Both the position numbers and the translations under genes were made by a program. From UBA8752 sp002336475 (GTDB lineage: Bacteria; Bacteroidota; Bacteroidia; Flavobacteriales_D; Sanyastnellaceae): DNA of 64,000 nt. The stretch lies in the NCBI GenBank assembly GCA_943846755.1, contig OX044365.1:1178001-1242000 (forward strand), in the 5' to 3' direction. Below the pieces are notes generated by a model. It was given only the letters and a program-made list of their open reading frames with translations. It was not told where the DNA came from and searched no databases. Of the stretch, positions 34,300 to 43,646 are shown in pieces (the first letter of the stretch is position 1; each line of letters begins with the position of its first letter).

Positions 34300-35715
34300 A
34301 TGCCTGCACATCCCCTTGACGGCACCACGATTTGCGCCTTGTCTACCCCCCCAGGACGCGGTGGCGTTGCTGTTGTGCGTGTCAGTGGCCCTGAAGCTTG
34401 GCTTGTGGTCGACGCTTTAAGCCGTGGCCGACTCCAAGGTTGTACACCGGGACGCGCTGCACTGAGGGTGCTGTACGACGGCGACAAGCCCCTCGACGAA
34501 GCCCTCCTGCTTCCTTTTCTTGGTCCAAAGAGCTTTACAGGAGAAGACATCGTGGAATGCCACATCCACGGCAGCCCTTTCATCGCACAGCGGCTCATGG
34601 AGTGCCTGGTGGATGCGGGGTGTCGCCCAGCATTGCCGGGTGAATTCACCCAGCGCGCTTTTTTGCACGGCAAGCGAGACCTCGCGCAAGCTGAGGCCAT
34701 AGGTGACCTCATCGATGCCGAGCACGCCGGCGCTCACCAATTGGCGATACAACAACTTGGAGGGGGCTTTAGCGACGAGATCAATGCCTTTCGGAAAGCC
34801 CTGATCGAATACGCTGCCTTGATGGAGTTGGAGCTCGATTTTGGCGAGGAAGATGTCGAATTTGTAGACCGCGATGGTTACCGAAAGCACGTCACCGGCT
34901 TGCTCGATCGCATGGCCCAATTGCTCAACGGCTTCTCCACCGGACGCGCCATTGCTGAAGGGGTTCCCGTCGCCATACTCGGAGCACCAAACCGGGGCAA
35001 ATCCACCTTGCTCAATGCGCTCCTTCGCGAAGACCGAGCCATCGTTTCGGACACCCCAGGAACGACAAGAGATACACTCGAAGAAACGCTCACACTAGAG
35101 GGCATTCGGTTCCGGTTCATCGATACGGCAGGCTTGAGGGACACCACCGATGACATCGAAGCAGAGGGCATTCGGCGCGCTTGGGCGAAAGCAGCTTCGG
35201 CGCGGTTTGTTTTGTACCTCTTGGACGCACGCGACCTCTCCACTCCGGAAGGACGCACTGGTGCTCAGGAAGAGGTCCAAAAAGCGGCACAGCGGCTTGC
35301 AGAGGCTGCAACAGGCTTGGGCGAACCCCCCGGAGTGGTGTTGGTATTGGCCAACAAAACCGACCTCGCTCCTGCCCCGTCAGGATGGATCCCTGAAGGT
35401 GCCGAAGAGGTTTTGGCCATCAGTGCCGAGGAGCGTAGCGGTTTGGATGCACTTGAGCAAAGGCTCGGCCGTGACTACAGAAGTGCATTGGCTGAAGACC
35501 GCATCCTCGTGACCAACCTCCGTCACCGAGAGGCACTTCAGCGCACCCGCGAATCCCTACAAAGGGCTTTGGATGGGCTTGATGCGGGTCTCAGCGGCGA
35601 CCTGTTGGCCGTCGACCACAAAGAAGCCTTAGAACAGCTCGGTCGCATCACTGGTGCCGTCACACCAGACGACCTGCTCGACCACATCTTCGGGAACTTC
35701 TGTATCGGAAAGTGA
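34300..35715 (+). CDS. mnmE: tRNA modification GTPase MnmE
   Basis: The 471-residue GTPase works with MnmG to modify the wobble uridine (cmnm5U34). It has an N-terminal folate-binding domain (TTICALSTPPGRGGVAVVR, LPGEFTQRAFLHGK), a helical domain, and an inserted G domain: P-loop GAPNRGKST (228-236), switch DTPGTTRDT, DTAGLRDT and NKTD. The C-terminus ends in the catalytic FCIGK. An Arg in the P-loop position usually held by Val or Ala is a minor variation. Confidence 0.97.
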   Translation: MPAHPLDGTTICALSTPPGRGGVAVVRVSGPEAWLVVDALSRGRLQGCTPGRAALRVLYDGDKPLDEALLLPFLGPKSFTGEDIVECHIHGSPFIAQRLMECLVDAGCRPALPGEFTQRAFLHGKRDLAQAEAIGDLIDAEHAGAHQLAIQQLGGGFSDEINAFRKALIEYAALMELELDFGEEDVEFVDRDGYRKHVTGLLDRMAQLLNGFSTGRAIAEGVPVAILGAPNRGKSTLLNALLREDRAIVSDTPGTTRDTLEETLTLEGIRFRFIDTAGLRDTTDDIEAEGIRRAWAKAASARFVLYLLDARDLSTPEGRTGAQEEVQKAAQRLAEAATGLGEPPGVVLVLANKTDLAPAPSGWIPEGAEEVLAISAEERSGLDALEQRLGRDYRSALAEDRILVTNLRHREALQRTRESLQRALDGLDAGLSGDLLAVDHKEALEQLGRITGAVTPDDLLDHIFGNFCIGK

Positions 35716-35746
35716 ACCTGCCTTGCCCTTGGTGGGTTGAAGAGGT

Positions 35747-36346
35747 ATGTATGCTCTGTTCTCGAATGCCATGTTGGCCTTGGCTTTGCTCGCTGCTGCC
35801 AGCACCAACCCAGAATCTTTGATGTCCCCCCCCGTGCTTGACTTCGGTAAAAACGACCTCTCCTCTTGGCGGGGGCTCAACGATGACGTTATGGGAGGAA
35901 GGTCCCGTTGCAATGTGAAATACAGCAAGTCCACCCTCTCTTGGGAAGGCACGGTCTCATTGGAAAACAATGGTGGCTTTAGCTCTGTGCGTTCACCGTG
36001 GAGCGAAACTGACCTGTCGGATTACACATCCGTAACACTGCGCTGTAGGACCACCACAGGCCAACCCGACGACTTCACGTTGACCATGGAGGTGTCCCAA
36101 AAATGGTGGATGCCCTACTGGAAGACCAATTTTGAAGTCCAGCCCGAATGGACCGAAGTGACCATCCCCTTTGATCAACTCAAGAAGAGCAGTGCGATGA
36201 CAGGAGAGCTCCCCAAATTGTGGACATGGGGCGATCTATCGGCCATCTTGCGCATGGGCTTCATGAAGTACGACGGTAAAGCCGGGGACTTTGGGCTCGA
36301 AGTAGACTGGATGCGCTTCGCTGGTGCGGAGGGCGTCAAAAACTGA
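35747..36346 (+). CDS. Exported CIA30-family protein
   Basis: The 199-residue protein has a short signal-like N-terminus (LALALLAAAST). A CIA30 (complex I intermediate-associated protein 30) beta-sandwich domain follows: WRGLNDDVMGGRSRCNV, FSSVRSP, and VTIPFDQLKK with the C-terminal DWMRFAG. Bacterial members have no proven function; a role in sugar binding or assembly is speculative. Its 3' end overlaps the convergent receptor gene by 11 bases. Confidence 0.85.
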   Translation: MYALFSNAMLALALLAAASTNPESLMSPPVLDFGKNDLSSWRGLNDDVMGGRSRCNVKYSKSTLSWEGTVSLENNGGFSSVRSPWSETDLSDYTSVTLRCRTTTGQPDDFTLTMEVSQKWWMPYWKTNFEVQPEWTEVTIPFDQLKKSSAMTGELPKLWTWGDLSAILRMGFMKYDGKAGDFGLEVDWMRFAGAEGVKN

Positions 36347-38774
36347 GGTTGAATCCGCCCGTGACCGTGCGGGGCATCCCTGGGCGCAGTCCTGCTGGAC
36401 GCGCAGAAGCCACATAGACCGCATCGGTCAAGTTGCGGGCTGCAACCTCCAACGCAAATCCATTTCTGAGGGTGCATCGGGCCGTCAGATCTAGCACTGT
36501 GCTTCCCCCTACGGAGCGCACAACGTCCAACGGATCTTGACCTGCTTCAGTGCGCATGGCCTGGGCACTGCGGGCCGCTGCATCCAAGGACCAAGACGCC
36601 CGGGCCCAACCCAAGCGCAGCGCTCCTTGGTGTCTAGAGAGGTAGGGCAACTGATCGCCGACTTCGACCGAACCCCATGCGTCATAATCGCTCTCGAATG
36701 CCGTGGTGAAGCGCCCATCCGTGAAGGTGTATGTGCCCCCCAATTCGAAGCGGTGGCCCTCTTGGGGGTTTACGCCATTGGTCAGATTCAACATCGCTTC
36801 CACCCCGAATACCTCCGTGGATCCTCCGGTGAATACGTCGCCATCACCGGAGCCGCCACTGGATGCAAAGTCAGACCCTTGAAGGTTGCGGCCAAAATGA
36901 CCGAATCCGACCAGTGAAAGTTCGGTGCGGGACCGAAGCCAGCGCGCTCCCAGCTCGTGGCTCCACGCATACTCTGGCTTGACTTCCTCAGCATTTCCCG
37001 GAGGCAGAAAACCACGGTGTGCCCCTCCAAAGATGCTCCACTCTGGACCCAAGTTCTTTTGAAACCCAAGTCCTGGCAACACAGCGGTGGTGGTATTGCG
37101 GCGTTTTTGGAGGTCCGTTCCTGCCCGCTCCACATCAGACGTACCGTAATCGTCCCTGCCAGCGAGGATGTGCTCCAGCCGCACCCCCGGAATCAATGAC
37201 CACCCCTTCTTCTCCCATTTGGCGCGGGCGTATCCTGCGGCGGCACGGCTCCATTCGATGCGGTTGGATTCCGTCCCGGGGGTGCCCCGTTCTGGCGATA
37301 CCAATTGCCCCGACACCATCTGCCAGTCGTCCACCCATTGAAAACGGTCCATGCCGTCCCCGTGTGCACGAACAGAGGCCTCAAAACGCTGCCAACCAGA
37401 ACCGGTTCCGTCCCAACTCAAGCGAGACTCCAGCCCTCGAGAATGGTACGCGCGGTTGTTGGCCTTGAGCCTGACCACCCCTGCTGCACCATCTCTAAAG
37501 ACACCGATGGCTTCCGCCTGTGCGTTCGAGGTGTCATCACCCGACAGCAACGCTCCCAGCTTTACCCATTCTCCAGACATGCCCGCTGCACGATCAGCTT
37601 TGTACCAATTCCTGTCTACCCGCGTCGCATAAGCGCGGTTGGTCCAACGCCATCCCGAGCCAAAGTCCAGCACATGTGTCAGCAATGCCTGCTGTTGTTG
37701 CGCGTCCATCTGGTCTCGGCGACTGCCCGCATATCGGCGGTAGGGTGACGCCTCAAAATCAGAGGGCAACAGCCCCGCGTATGTCTCATGACTCTCCTCG
37801 CCCACTCGCCCAAGTTTGAGCTCAATGCGCTGCTGTGTTTGGGCCTTATCCGCCGATCGCCAGCGCAGCTTCCCCATCACATCGAGCTTGTCGAAGCCCG
37901 TTGCACCACCGCCATCGAGCACTTTAAAACCGCCGCTGCCTGCCTGCAAGGCCTCGACCATCCATCCAATGCGGCCAGAACCGTCGCCCACATGAACGTG
38001 AACGCGCCCTGTCCCAAATTGCCCCAGACGCGCATCTACGCGGCCCGAGAGTAACGAAGGAATCGGCGTGCTGATAAAGTTGATGGCGCCGCCTACGGTG
38101 TTGGGCCCATGTGCAATTTGGCTGGCCCCTTTCATGACCTCGATGCCGCTCATACGGCCGACCGAGGGGAAATAGTAGGCACTGGGTGCAGTGTAGGGTG
38201 CAGGGGCAATGGGTATGCCGTCTTCCAACACTGAAATACGGCTGCTCCGCTCAGATCCGCTTCCACGCAACCCAATGTTGGGACGCAGTCCAAATCCATC
38301 TTCCTCTTGGATGTACACCCCTGGAACAGTGCGCAAGGCCCTGTTGATGTCAACATCGCCCTGCCGCCTCAGGGCCTTGGCAGACAATACCGTGACTGAC
38401 CCGGGAACCCCCATGGGTCGTCCGCCCGTGAGGGACACCGCCTCTACCAGCGCTTGTGGAAGGTCCAATACAGCTTCCTCCATGCGAAAAGTGCCTCCGC
38501 GCTGTATGTCTTGCGCTGATAACCTTCTGTCACCAAAACCCAAGCACCGCAAACGCCACGCGCTGGATTGTCCCAGGTGGGCCGTGTCATCCAAAGCAAT
38601 CAAGCCATTGGCGTCCGTAACATGACCCGCTCCAGCGTCGGAGATCAGTGCCGCACCTGGAATGCCGCGGCCATCAGCATCGACAATGCGAATCTGCAAT
38701 TGGGCCAAAAGACCCCATGCAGGAAACACAAACATTACCAGAAGTGCGGCGAATCTCAGGAGGGGAAGTGGCAT
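36336..38774 (-). CDS. TonB-dependent receptor, FecA/siderophore-like
   Basis: The 812-residue outer-membrane receptor has a signal peptide (1-25, ending GLLAQ), a small carboxypeptidase-regulatory-like domain (about 26-100), and a plug (INRALRTVPGVYIQEEDGFGLRPNIGLRG, quoted in part: the key motifs are VPGVYIQ and IGLRG, then MKGASQIAHGPNTVGGAINF). A barrel follows, ending in GGFNLSF with the expected terminal Phe. The plug resembles Fe(III)-dicitrate and siderophore receptors. Iron uptake is inferred; no FecR or sigma factor is adjacent. Only weak promoter-like sequence is seen in the 113 bases upstream. Confidence 0.9.
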   Translation of the reverse strand: MPLPLLRFAALLVMFVFPAWGLLAQLQIRIVDADGRGIPGAALISDAGAGHVTDANGLIALDDTAHLGQSSAWRLRCLGFGDRRLSAQDIQRGGTFRMEEAVLDLPQALVEAVSLTGGRPMGVPGSVTVLSAKALRRQGDVDINRALRTVPGVYIQEEDGFGLRPNIGLRGSGSERSSRISVLEDGIPIAPAPYTAPSAYYFPSVGRMSGIEVMKGASQIAHGPNTVGGAINFISTPIPSLLSGRVDARLGQFGTGRVHVHVGDGSGRIGWMVEALQAGSGGFKVLDGGGATGFDKLDVMGKLRWRSADKAQTQQRIELKLGRVGEESHETYAGLLPSDFEASPYRRYAGSRRDQMDAQQQQALLTHVLDFGSGWRWTNRAYATRVDRNWYKADRAAGMSGEWVKLGALLSGDDTSNAQAEAIGVFRDGAAGVVRLKANNRAYHSRGLESRLSWDGTGSGWQRFEASVRAHGDGMDRFQWVDDWQMVSGQLVSPERGTPGTESNRIEWSRAAAGYARAKWEKKGWSLIPGVRLEHILAGRDDYGTSDVERAGTDLQKRRNTTTAVLPGLGFQKNLGPEWSIFGGAHRGFLPPGNAEEVKPEYAWSHELGARWLRSRTELSLVGFGHFGRNLQGSDFASSGGSGDGDVFTGGSTEVFGVEAMLNLTNGVNPQEGHRFELGGTYTFTDGRFTTAFESDYDAWGSVEVGDQLPYLSRHQGALRLGWARASWSLDAAARSAQAMRTEAGQDPLDVVRSVGGSTVLDLTARCTLRNGFALEVAARNLTDAVYVASARPAGLRPGMPRTVTGGFNLSF

Positions 38775-38887
38775 GAATCCTTATTTGGACGCGTTCTAAA
38801 TAGCGTCACAAACCTCCTATGAAACTTGCAATTAGGCCCTCCCCTTTTCGAGGTATTTCTCTATCAATTTTACCGACAAAAAGCCGA

Positions 38888-39466
38888 TCAATCGAGGTCT
38901 GGATTCCCTACATATTTCCTTACGAAACTCAAACGGACCACGGAGTCCGGCAAGTAGACCATCTCCAGATCAAAACTATTGAGCATGCATTGACCATAGG
39001 TTTCGTTCCCCAAGTCAAACTCGTCGTAGGTGGATTCATGGATGTAAGCCTCGGAATACCCCACGGCATCAATTTGCTCTAAAATCCATCCATGGCTGGC
39101 CACGTTGACGACCTCCCAATCACACAAAGTGGCTTCAAAGGGAGGATAGACGTTGTACCCGCTCAACAAATGGGTCAGGTCAGCAGACCCCACAGCCAAG
39201 TCATTGGGCCAACTGAGGTTCATGGGATGCGGGCCGACGTGGCCATAGGCCCCCAAGAACGTGATGAGCACTTCGATGTTGCCCGTGTATTGCACATGCG
39301 TTTGACCGGGAACAAACCGTGTCTTCTTGAGCAGCAGGTATGAATCTGCAGGGAGACAATCACACAATTCTACCCCTGTAGCTGCGCCATCTGCGACTTG
39401 CCCGTGAAGGCTTTGGGTGTGAAACAGTAGAGATACTACTGTCACGAACAAGCAAAAGCGAAACAT
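38888..39466 (-). CDS. Exported protein of unknown function
   Basis: The 192-residue product has a clear signal peptide (MFRFCLFVTVVSLLF, cleavage near SLHGQ). The mature part starts with a cysteine pair (VELCDCLPADSYLLLKK), followed by beta-rich sequence with WPNDLAVGSADL and YSEAYIHESTYDEFDLG. I recognise no family. The ATG at 39466 is chosen because it starts the signal peptide; the longer frame to 39520 adds non-signal residues. It is divergent from the DUF3078 gene, sharing a 103-base AT-rich region, and upstream of the FecA-like receptor. Confidence 0.65.
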   Translation of the reverse strand: MFRFCLFVTVVSLLFHTQSLHGQVADGAATGVELCDCLPADSYLLLKKTRFVPGQTHVQYTGNIEVLITFLGAYGHVGPHPMNLSWPNDLAVGSADLTHLLSGYNVYPPFEATLCDWEVVNVASHGWILEQIDAVGYSEAYIHESTYDEFDLGNETYGQCMLNSFDLEMVYLPDSVVRLSFVRKYVGNPDLD

Positions 39467-39569
39467 GACCTGAGTTCCATATAATTTAGCCTTCCAAAGG
39501 CACAATACCGCGGCGTACACAAATTCTTAGTTTCTATTCCGCATGACCCAATCTACACCCCACTGCTCC

Positions 39570-40553
39570 ATGTCAACCCTACGCTTCATCGCTGTTTGCT
39601 TCCTGTTCACTGTGCTTTCGGTGCAGGCCACCGGTCAACTTGCCGTACCGCAGGTCGAGCAAGCCGTCATGGCCAGCGACGAAAATCCTCTGGATACGGT
39701 GGAGACCTTCAAAGGCACACTTGGGCTAAACCTGAGCCAGACCGCCTTGACCAACTGGGCAGGTGGTGGTGAAAGCTCCGTGGCGTTTACTGCACTGTGT
39801 AACCTCTCCGAGAGCAGAGAACGGGGTCCACGGAGTTCAAGTTGGGGATTTGATGCGGCCCTTGGCTTGCTCCGTCAGCAAGGAGGTTGGCGGAAGACCG
39901 ACGACCGTCTCATCCTCACAGGGCAATGGAACACGGCCATGCAACACGCCATCAAAGACGCCCGACTGTCCATGCTGGTTGATGCCCGAACGCAAATTTT
40001 ACCTGGATACAACTTGGTCAATGGATTGCCCGATCGAGACCAACGGATTTCTGACTTTCTGTCTCCAGGCTATTTGGTTGCGGCAGCCGGTCTGGCGCCG
40101 AAACTAGGAAAAAACAGCAAGGTTTTCTTTGCTCCGTTTACTGCCAAACTCACCGTCCTCATGGACGACACCCTGTCCGCTGCTGGGGCATTTGGAGTGG
40201 AAGCAGGACAGCACACCAGGCTGGAGCTCGGCGGCTATATCCGCTGGAATCTCACAACAAAGCTGATGGAAAACATCACTTGGACCCACCAAATTGACCT
40301 CTTTTCCAACTACCTCAGCCAGCCCGGCAACATTGACATCAACTGGACCGGACTTTTGGAATTGAAAGTGAACGACGCCCTGCGCACCACCATCAGCATG
40401 CACTTGATTTATGATGACGACGTGGTGCTCGAAAAAGAGGCTGCGCGAACGGTAGTCAATGACCAAGGCGTGATCACCACCATTCCTGCCATTGTGGGAC
40501 CAGGAACCCAGTTTAAAGAGGTGCTCTCCATCGGAGTATTGTACACTTTATGA
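39570..40553 (+). CDS. DUF3078 outer-membrane-type beta-barrel protein
   Basis: The 327-residue protein has a signal peptide (MSTLRFIAVCFLFTVLSV, ending ATGQ) and the DUF3078 signature (GLNLSQTALTNWAGGGESSV). Regularly spaced amphipathic strands follow, and the C-terminus is VLYTL. This is a common Bacteroidota family, predicted as a small outer-membrane barrel of unknown role. An upstream in-frame ATG at 39543 would add nine residues. It is followed after 55 bases by fabD. Confidence 0.85.
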   Translation: MSTLRFIAVCFLFTVLSVQATGQLAVPQVEQAVMASDENPLDTVETFKGTLGLNLSQTALTNWAGGGESSVAFTALCNLSESRERGPRSSSWGFDAALGLLRQQGGWRKTDDRLILTGQWNTAMQHAIKDARLSMLVDARTQILPGYNLVNGLPDRDQRISDFLSPGYLVAAAGLAPKLGKNSKVFFAPFTAKLTVLMDDTLSAAGAFGVEAGQHTRLELGGYIRWNLTTKLMENITWTHQIDLFSNYLSQPGNIDINWTGLLELKVNDALRTTISMHLIYDDDVVLEKEAARTVVNDQGVITTIPAIVGPGTQFKEVLSIGVLYTL

Positions 40554-40608
40554 ACTTTGAGGCCCGCGCAGAAGGGGGCGGAAGGTTCGAGACTGTAATT
40601 TGGACCCC

Positions 40609-41493
40609 ATGAAAATCATGGTTTTCCCTGGGCAGGGCGCCCAGTTCTCAGGCATGGGTCAAGACCTTTTTGACGGCCATGCCTTTGCCCGCGACCGGTT
40701 TGCAGAGGCGGCTGAAGTCCTTGGGTTCAATATTGCAGAGGTCATGTTCTCAGGATCTGATGATGACCTGAAGCAGACAAAAGTCACCCAACCCGCCATC
40801 TTCCTGCATTCTGTCATTCTCGCAGAAGGCATGGGCACTTCTTTTGACCCCGCGTTCGTTGCTGGCCACAGTTTGGGTGAGTTCAGCGCGCTTGTTGCTG
40901 CCGGAGGGCTCAGCTTTGCTGAAGGACTGAAGCTCGTGAGCGAGCGTGCATTGGCCATGCAAGAGGCTTGTGAGCGCACTCCGTCGACGATGGCGGCGAT
41001 CCTGGGGCTCGAAGACCACGTTGTGGAGCAGGTCTGCGCAGACACAGAGGGCATTGTGGTGCCTGCAAACTACAACTGTCCGGGACAGTTGGTCATCTCG
41101 GGTGAAGTGCCTGCAGTAGAAGCGGCTTGCGAAGCCCTGAAAGAAGCGGGGGCTCGCCGTGCGCTAATGTTGCCGGTGGGTGGCGCATTCCATTCGCCCC
41201 TCATGGAACCTGCACGTGAACGCCTGGCCCAAGCTTTGGAGTCCGCCTCCATTCAGCAACCCAAGTGTCCCATCGTGCAAAATGTCAATGCCACACCGGA
41301 GACTGACCCTGAGGTTATCCGTCAAAACCTCATTGCCCAATTAACAGCACCCGTGCGCTGGACACAAACCATGGAATGGTTTGTGGGTGAAGGCGTAAAA
41401 GAAGTGGTCGAAGTTGGGCCGGGCAAAGTGCTCCAAGGCCTTTTCAAAAAGGTAGACCGCAGCTTACCAACGGCCTCTGCAGCCGTCGCTTAA
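40609..41493 (+). CDS. fabD: Malonyl-CoA:ACP transacylase
   Basis: The 294-residue enzyme loads malonyl groups onto acyl carrier protein for fatty acid synthesis. It has the MCAT motifs VFPGQGAQFSGMG, the nucleophile Ser88 in AGHSLGEFSAL, NYNCPGQLVISG, and the catalytic His in GGAFHSPLM. ATG 40609 is preferred over TTG 40600. Its TAA overlaps the convergent coiled-coil gene stop, sharing bases TTAA. Confidence 0.96.
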   Translation: MKIMVFPGQGAQFSGMGQDLFDGHAFARDRFAEAAEVLGFNIAEVMFSGSDDDLKQTKVTQPAIFLHSVILAEGMGTSFDPAFVAGHSLGEFSALVAAGGLSFAEGLKLVSERALAMQEACERTPSTMAAILGLEDHVVEQVCADTEGIVVPANYNCPGQLVISGEVPAVEAACEALKEAGARRALMLPVGGAFHSPLMEPARERLAQALESASIQQPKCPIVQNVNATPETDPEVIRQNLIAQLTAPVRWTQTMEWFVGEGVKEVVEVGPGKVLQGLFKKVDRSLPTASAAVA

Positions 41494-41801
41494 GCCTCGG
41501 CTTTCCTTCCCTCTACGTAGGAGAACAGGTTGGTGTAATCGGTCTCAATGGCCGCCAACCGCATCTGCAAATCCCGGTTCTCGACAGACAGCCGATCGCG
41601 CTCAGCACGCAATTGAGAAATGGTGTGTTTGAGGGTGACGAAATCACGGGCCAACTCGCGGCGCATGGACTGAACCTCTGCATTATCGGGCAGCTGAATG
41701 TCCAACGGGCTCGTGGCCGTAGCGCCGGTAGAAGTGGTGTCTACTCCCCCGATGGAATTGACTTCGATGGACTCTTGCGTTGGCATGTCTTTCGTGCTCA
41801 T
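41490..41801 (-). CDS. Small coiled-coil protein of unknown function
   Basis: The 103-residue product has an N-terminal disordered S/T-rich half and a C-terminal coiled coil (VQSMRRELARDFVTLKHTI, LRAERDRLSVENRDLQMRL). It has no signal peptide or membrane helix. Coding-like features are the complete frame and its position, with its stop codon overlapping the fabD stop on the other strand. Family unknown; a small scaffold or cell-division-like role would be speculative. The 83 bases to the MFS gene hold nothing recognised. Confidence 0.6.
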   Translation of the reverse strand: MSTKDMPTQESIEVNSIGGVDTTSTGATATSPLDIQLPDNAEVQSMRRELARDFVTLKHTISQLRAERDRLSVENRDLQMRLAAIETDYTNLFSYVEGRKAEA

Positions 41802-41884
41802 GTGGTCAATCTACATTTCCACTGTCCCCGAGCGCCCTCTTGAAACCGGAGTTTATCAAGGTTCCATTTTTGATGAACTTGAAT

Positions 41885-43096
41885 TCAAGACCTCCTTCCC
41901 CTTAACAGGGGCAGAATCAGTGCGAAAGCGGTCAAAAGAGCGCCGGCGGCTGCCATGTAGTACAATTCCGGTAATCGGCCCACATCACCTTGGAAGTGCA
42001 TCCCCGATGCGATAGCGCCACATCCAATGCCGATTTCAAGGGACATCAGCATGGTGCCCAAAGCCACGGCAATGCGCCCTGGTTGGGCAAGGTCGGCTGT
42101 CCAAGCAAACACAGTGGGCATGTTGATGCCAATGCTGGCTCCATAGACCAAGCCACCAATGGTGGCTGCAGCCTTGGTCTCTGCGGAGCCCAGCAGGAAC
42201 ATGCCCAAGGCCAACAACAAAGTTCCAGCCAGCATCATCGGAATGCGGCCATAGCGGTCGCTCATCCGTCCCGCTATAAAACGCATGGAAATGGAACTGG
42301 CTACGATGATGGTATTGAAGGATCCTTTGTAGACGTAGCCCAGGTGGTCCACAAAGTCTGGAGTGATGGTCAGGTAAACACCAAAGGCCAATGCAACGGG
42401 CAAGAGCACCACCGCAGCCGGCCATGCCTGTGGATCTATAAGGGGGCCATTGAGCGGATTCAAATCCGAAGAACGCACCGGACGTGCTCCGGGCAGGGTC
42501 TCTTTTAAAGGCAAGGTGAACAACATGCTTGCCATCCCCAATATGGCCGAAGCCACAAACATCCATTCAATGCCCCATTCTACAGTGAGCCAACTTCCCA
42601 ATGCCGGACCAGATGCCATCCCCGCATTGCCAGCCACCCCGAGGTAACCCAATGCCTCTCCCCTTCTGTTTTTGGGGATGCGGTCGGTCAGCATGGCGCT
42701 TGTTCCTGTGGGCCTGAACCCGGTTGACAGTCCATGGAAGAAGCGCAAGGCCATAAACGCGGCAATGCTGGTCGCCACAATGTACCCGAAGCCCGCCACT
42801 GCCGTCACCGCTGATCCGATGAGCATGACCTTCCTCCGGCCGGCTCTGTCTGCAATGCGCCCGCTCAAGAAGCGCGACAAAAAAGCCGCCAGCGTAAACA
42901 TGCCCACAACGCCTCCCAAATACTGCTCTCCCCCCATCTGCGCCAGGTGCGCCGGCAATTCGGGCAACAGCATTCCAAAGCTGGCCATGAACAGCACCGT
43001 TCCTCCGCAAAGCAGAAAAAACGCACGGTCATAAACCCTGGTCTCTGGCTTCGATTGGTGGGCCAAAGGAGGCGGTGTTGAAAGGGATGCGTCCAT
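41885..43096 (-). CDS. MFS transporter
   Basis: The 403-residue protein has twelve predicted membrane helices and major facilitator motifs: the loop 2-3 motif A GRIADRAGRRKVM, a similar SDRYGRIPMM after helix 8, and GFRPTGTSAMLTDRIPKNRRGEALG in the first half. It resembles drug or small-solute exporters, but the substrate cannot be deduced. It is transcribed away from the 43207 gene across a 110-base gap with no clear promoter match. Confidence 0.9.
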   Translation of the reverse strand: MDASLSTPPPLAHQSKPETRVYDRAFFLLCGGTVLFMASFGMLLPELPAHLAQMGGEQYLGGVVGMFTLAAFLSRFLSGRIADRAGRRKVMLIGSAVTAVAGFGYIVATSIAAFMALRFFHGLSTGFRPTGTSAMLTDRIPKNRRGEALGYLGVAGNAGMASGPALGSWLTVEWGIEWMFVASAILGMASMLFTLPLKETLPGARPVRSSDLNPLNGPLIDPQAWPAAVVLLPVALAFGVYLTITPDFVDHLGYVYKGSFNTIIVASSISMRFIAGRMSDRYGRIPMMLAGTLLLALGMFLLGSAETKAAATIGGLVYGASIGINMPTVFAWTADLAQPGRIAVALGTMLMSLEIGIGCGAIASGMHFQGDVGRLPELYYMAAAGALLTAFALILPLLRGRRS

Positions 43097-43206
43097 GGTT
43101 TCGCGCTCCCGATTCGTGCAGGTTCATGGGCAGCTTCACAAAAGAACCCCACAACCCCACTCGGATGTTTCCCAAATGCAGAAAAGGTGGCAACTTTCAC
43201 ATCTCG

Positions 43207-43641
43207 ATGAAATCCCCTCAGCTGCCAGCTTATCCCACAAAAGTGCTGCTCGCATGGACAGAAGCCATTTCTGGACAAGAGCCATTGCGCGATTGGCTCA
43301 TGGGATCGGAGTATCCAGAATTGGGGGTATTCTGCCATGCCTTGCACAACGAGCCCACCTCGCGCGCGTGGCTGCGGCACCATGGGCACCCCTTCCTGAT
43401 GGCCTTGTTGGAGGGTGCAGAGGGAGAAAAGACGGCGGTGGATTGGCTTCGCCACAATGGCGGAACCACATTGGCGGACATGGCTTTGATTGCCGACAAT
43501 GACGAAGAAGCCCTCGCACGATTGATGAAGGGTGATCCTGACGTGAACGGCATCTGGGTGCAAATCGCCTTGCGGTTGCGCCACGTGAAAAACGAGATTG
43601 AGGAATCCAACAACGACGTTCACCGGATCGACCCCAACTGA
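43207..43641 (+). CDS. Conserved protein of unknown function next to GH3 gene
   Basis: The 144-residue cytoplasmic protein is largely helical (YPTKVLLAWTEAISGQEPL, WLMGSEYPELGVFCHALHN, AWLRHHGHPFLMALLEGAEG). It has neither signal peptide nor membrane helix. I chose ATG 43207 because the residues before it are not conserved-looking and overlap the MFS promoter region. The stop is five bases before the GH3 gene, so the pair is probably an operon. I recall similar proteins in Flavobacteria next to GH3 genes but can give no function. Confidence 0.7.
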   Translation: MKSPQLPAYPTKVLLAWTEAISGQEPLRDWLMGSEYPELGVFCHALHNEPTSRAWLRHHGHPFLMALLEGAEGEKTAVDWLRHNGGTTLADMALIADNDEEALARLMKGDPDVNGIWVQIALRLRHVKNEIEESNNDVHRIDPN

Positions 43642-43646
43642 CCGCC

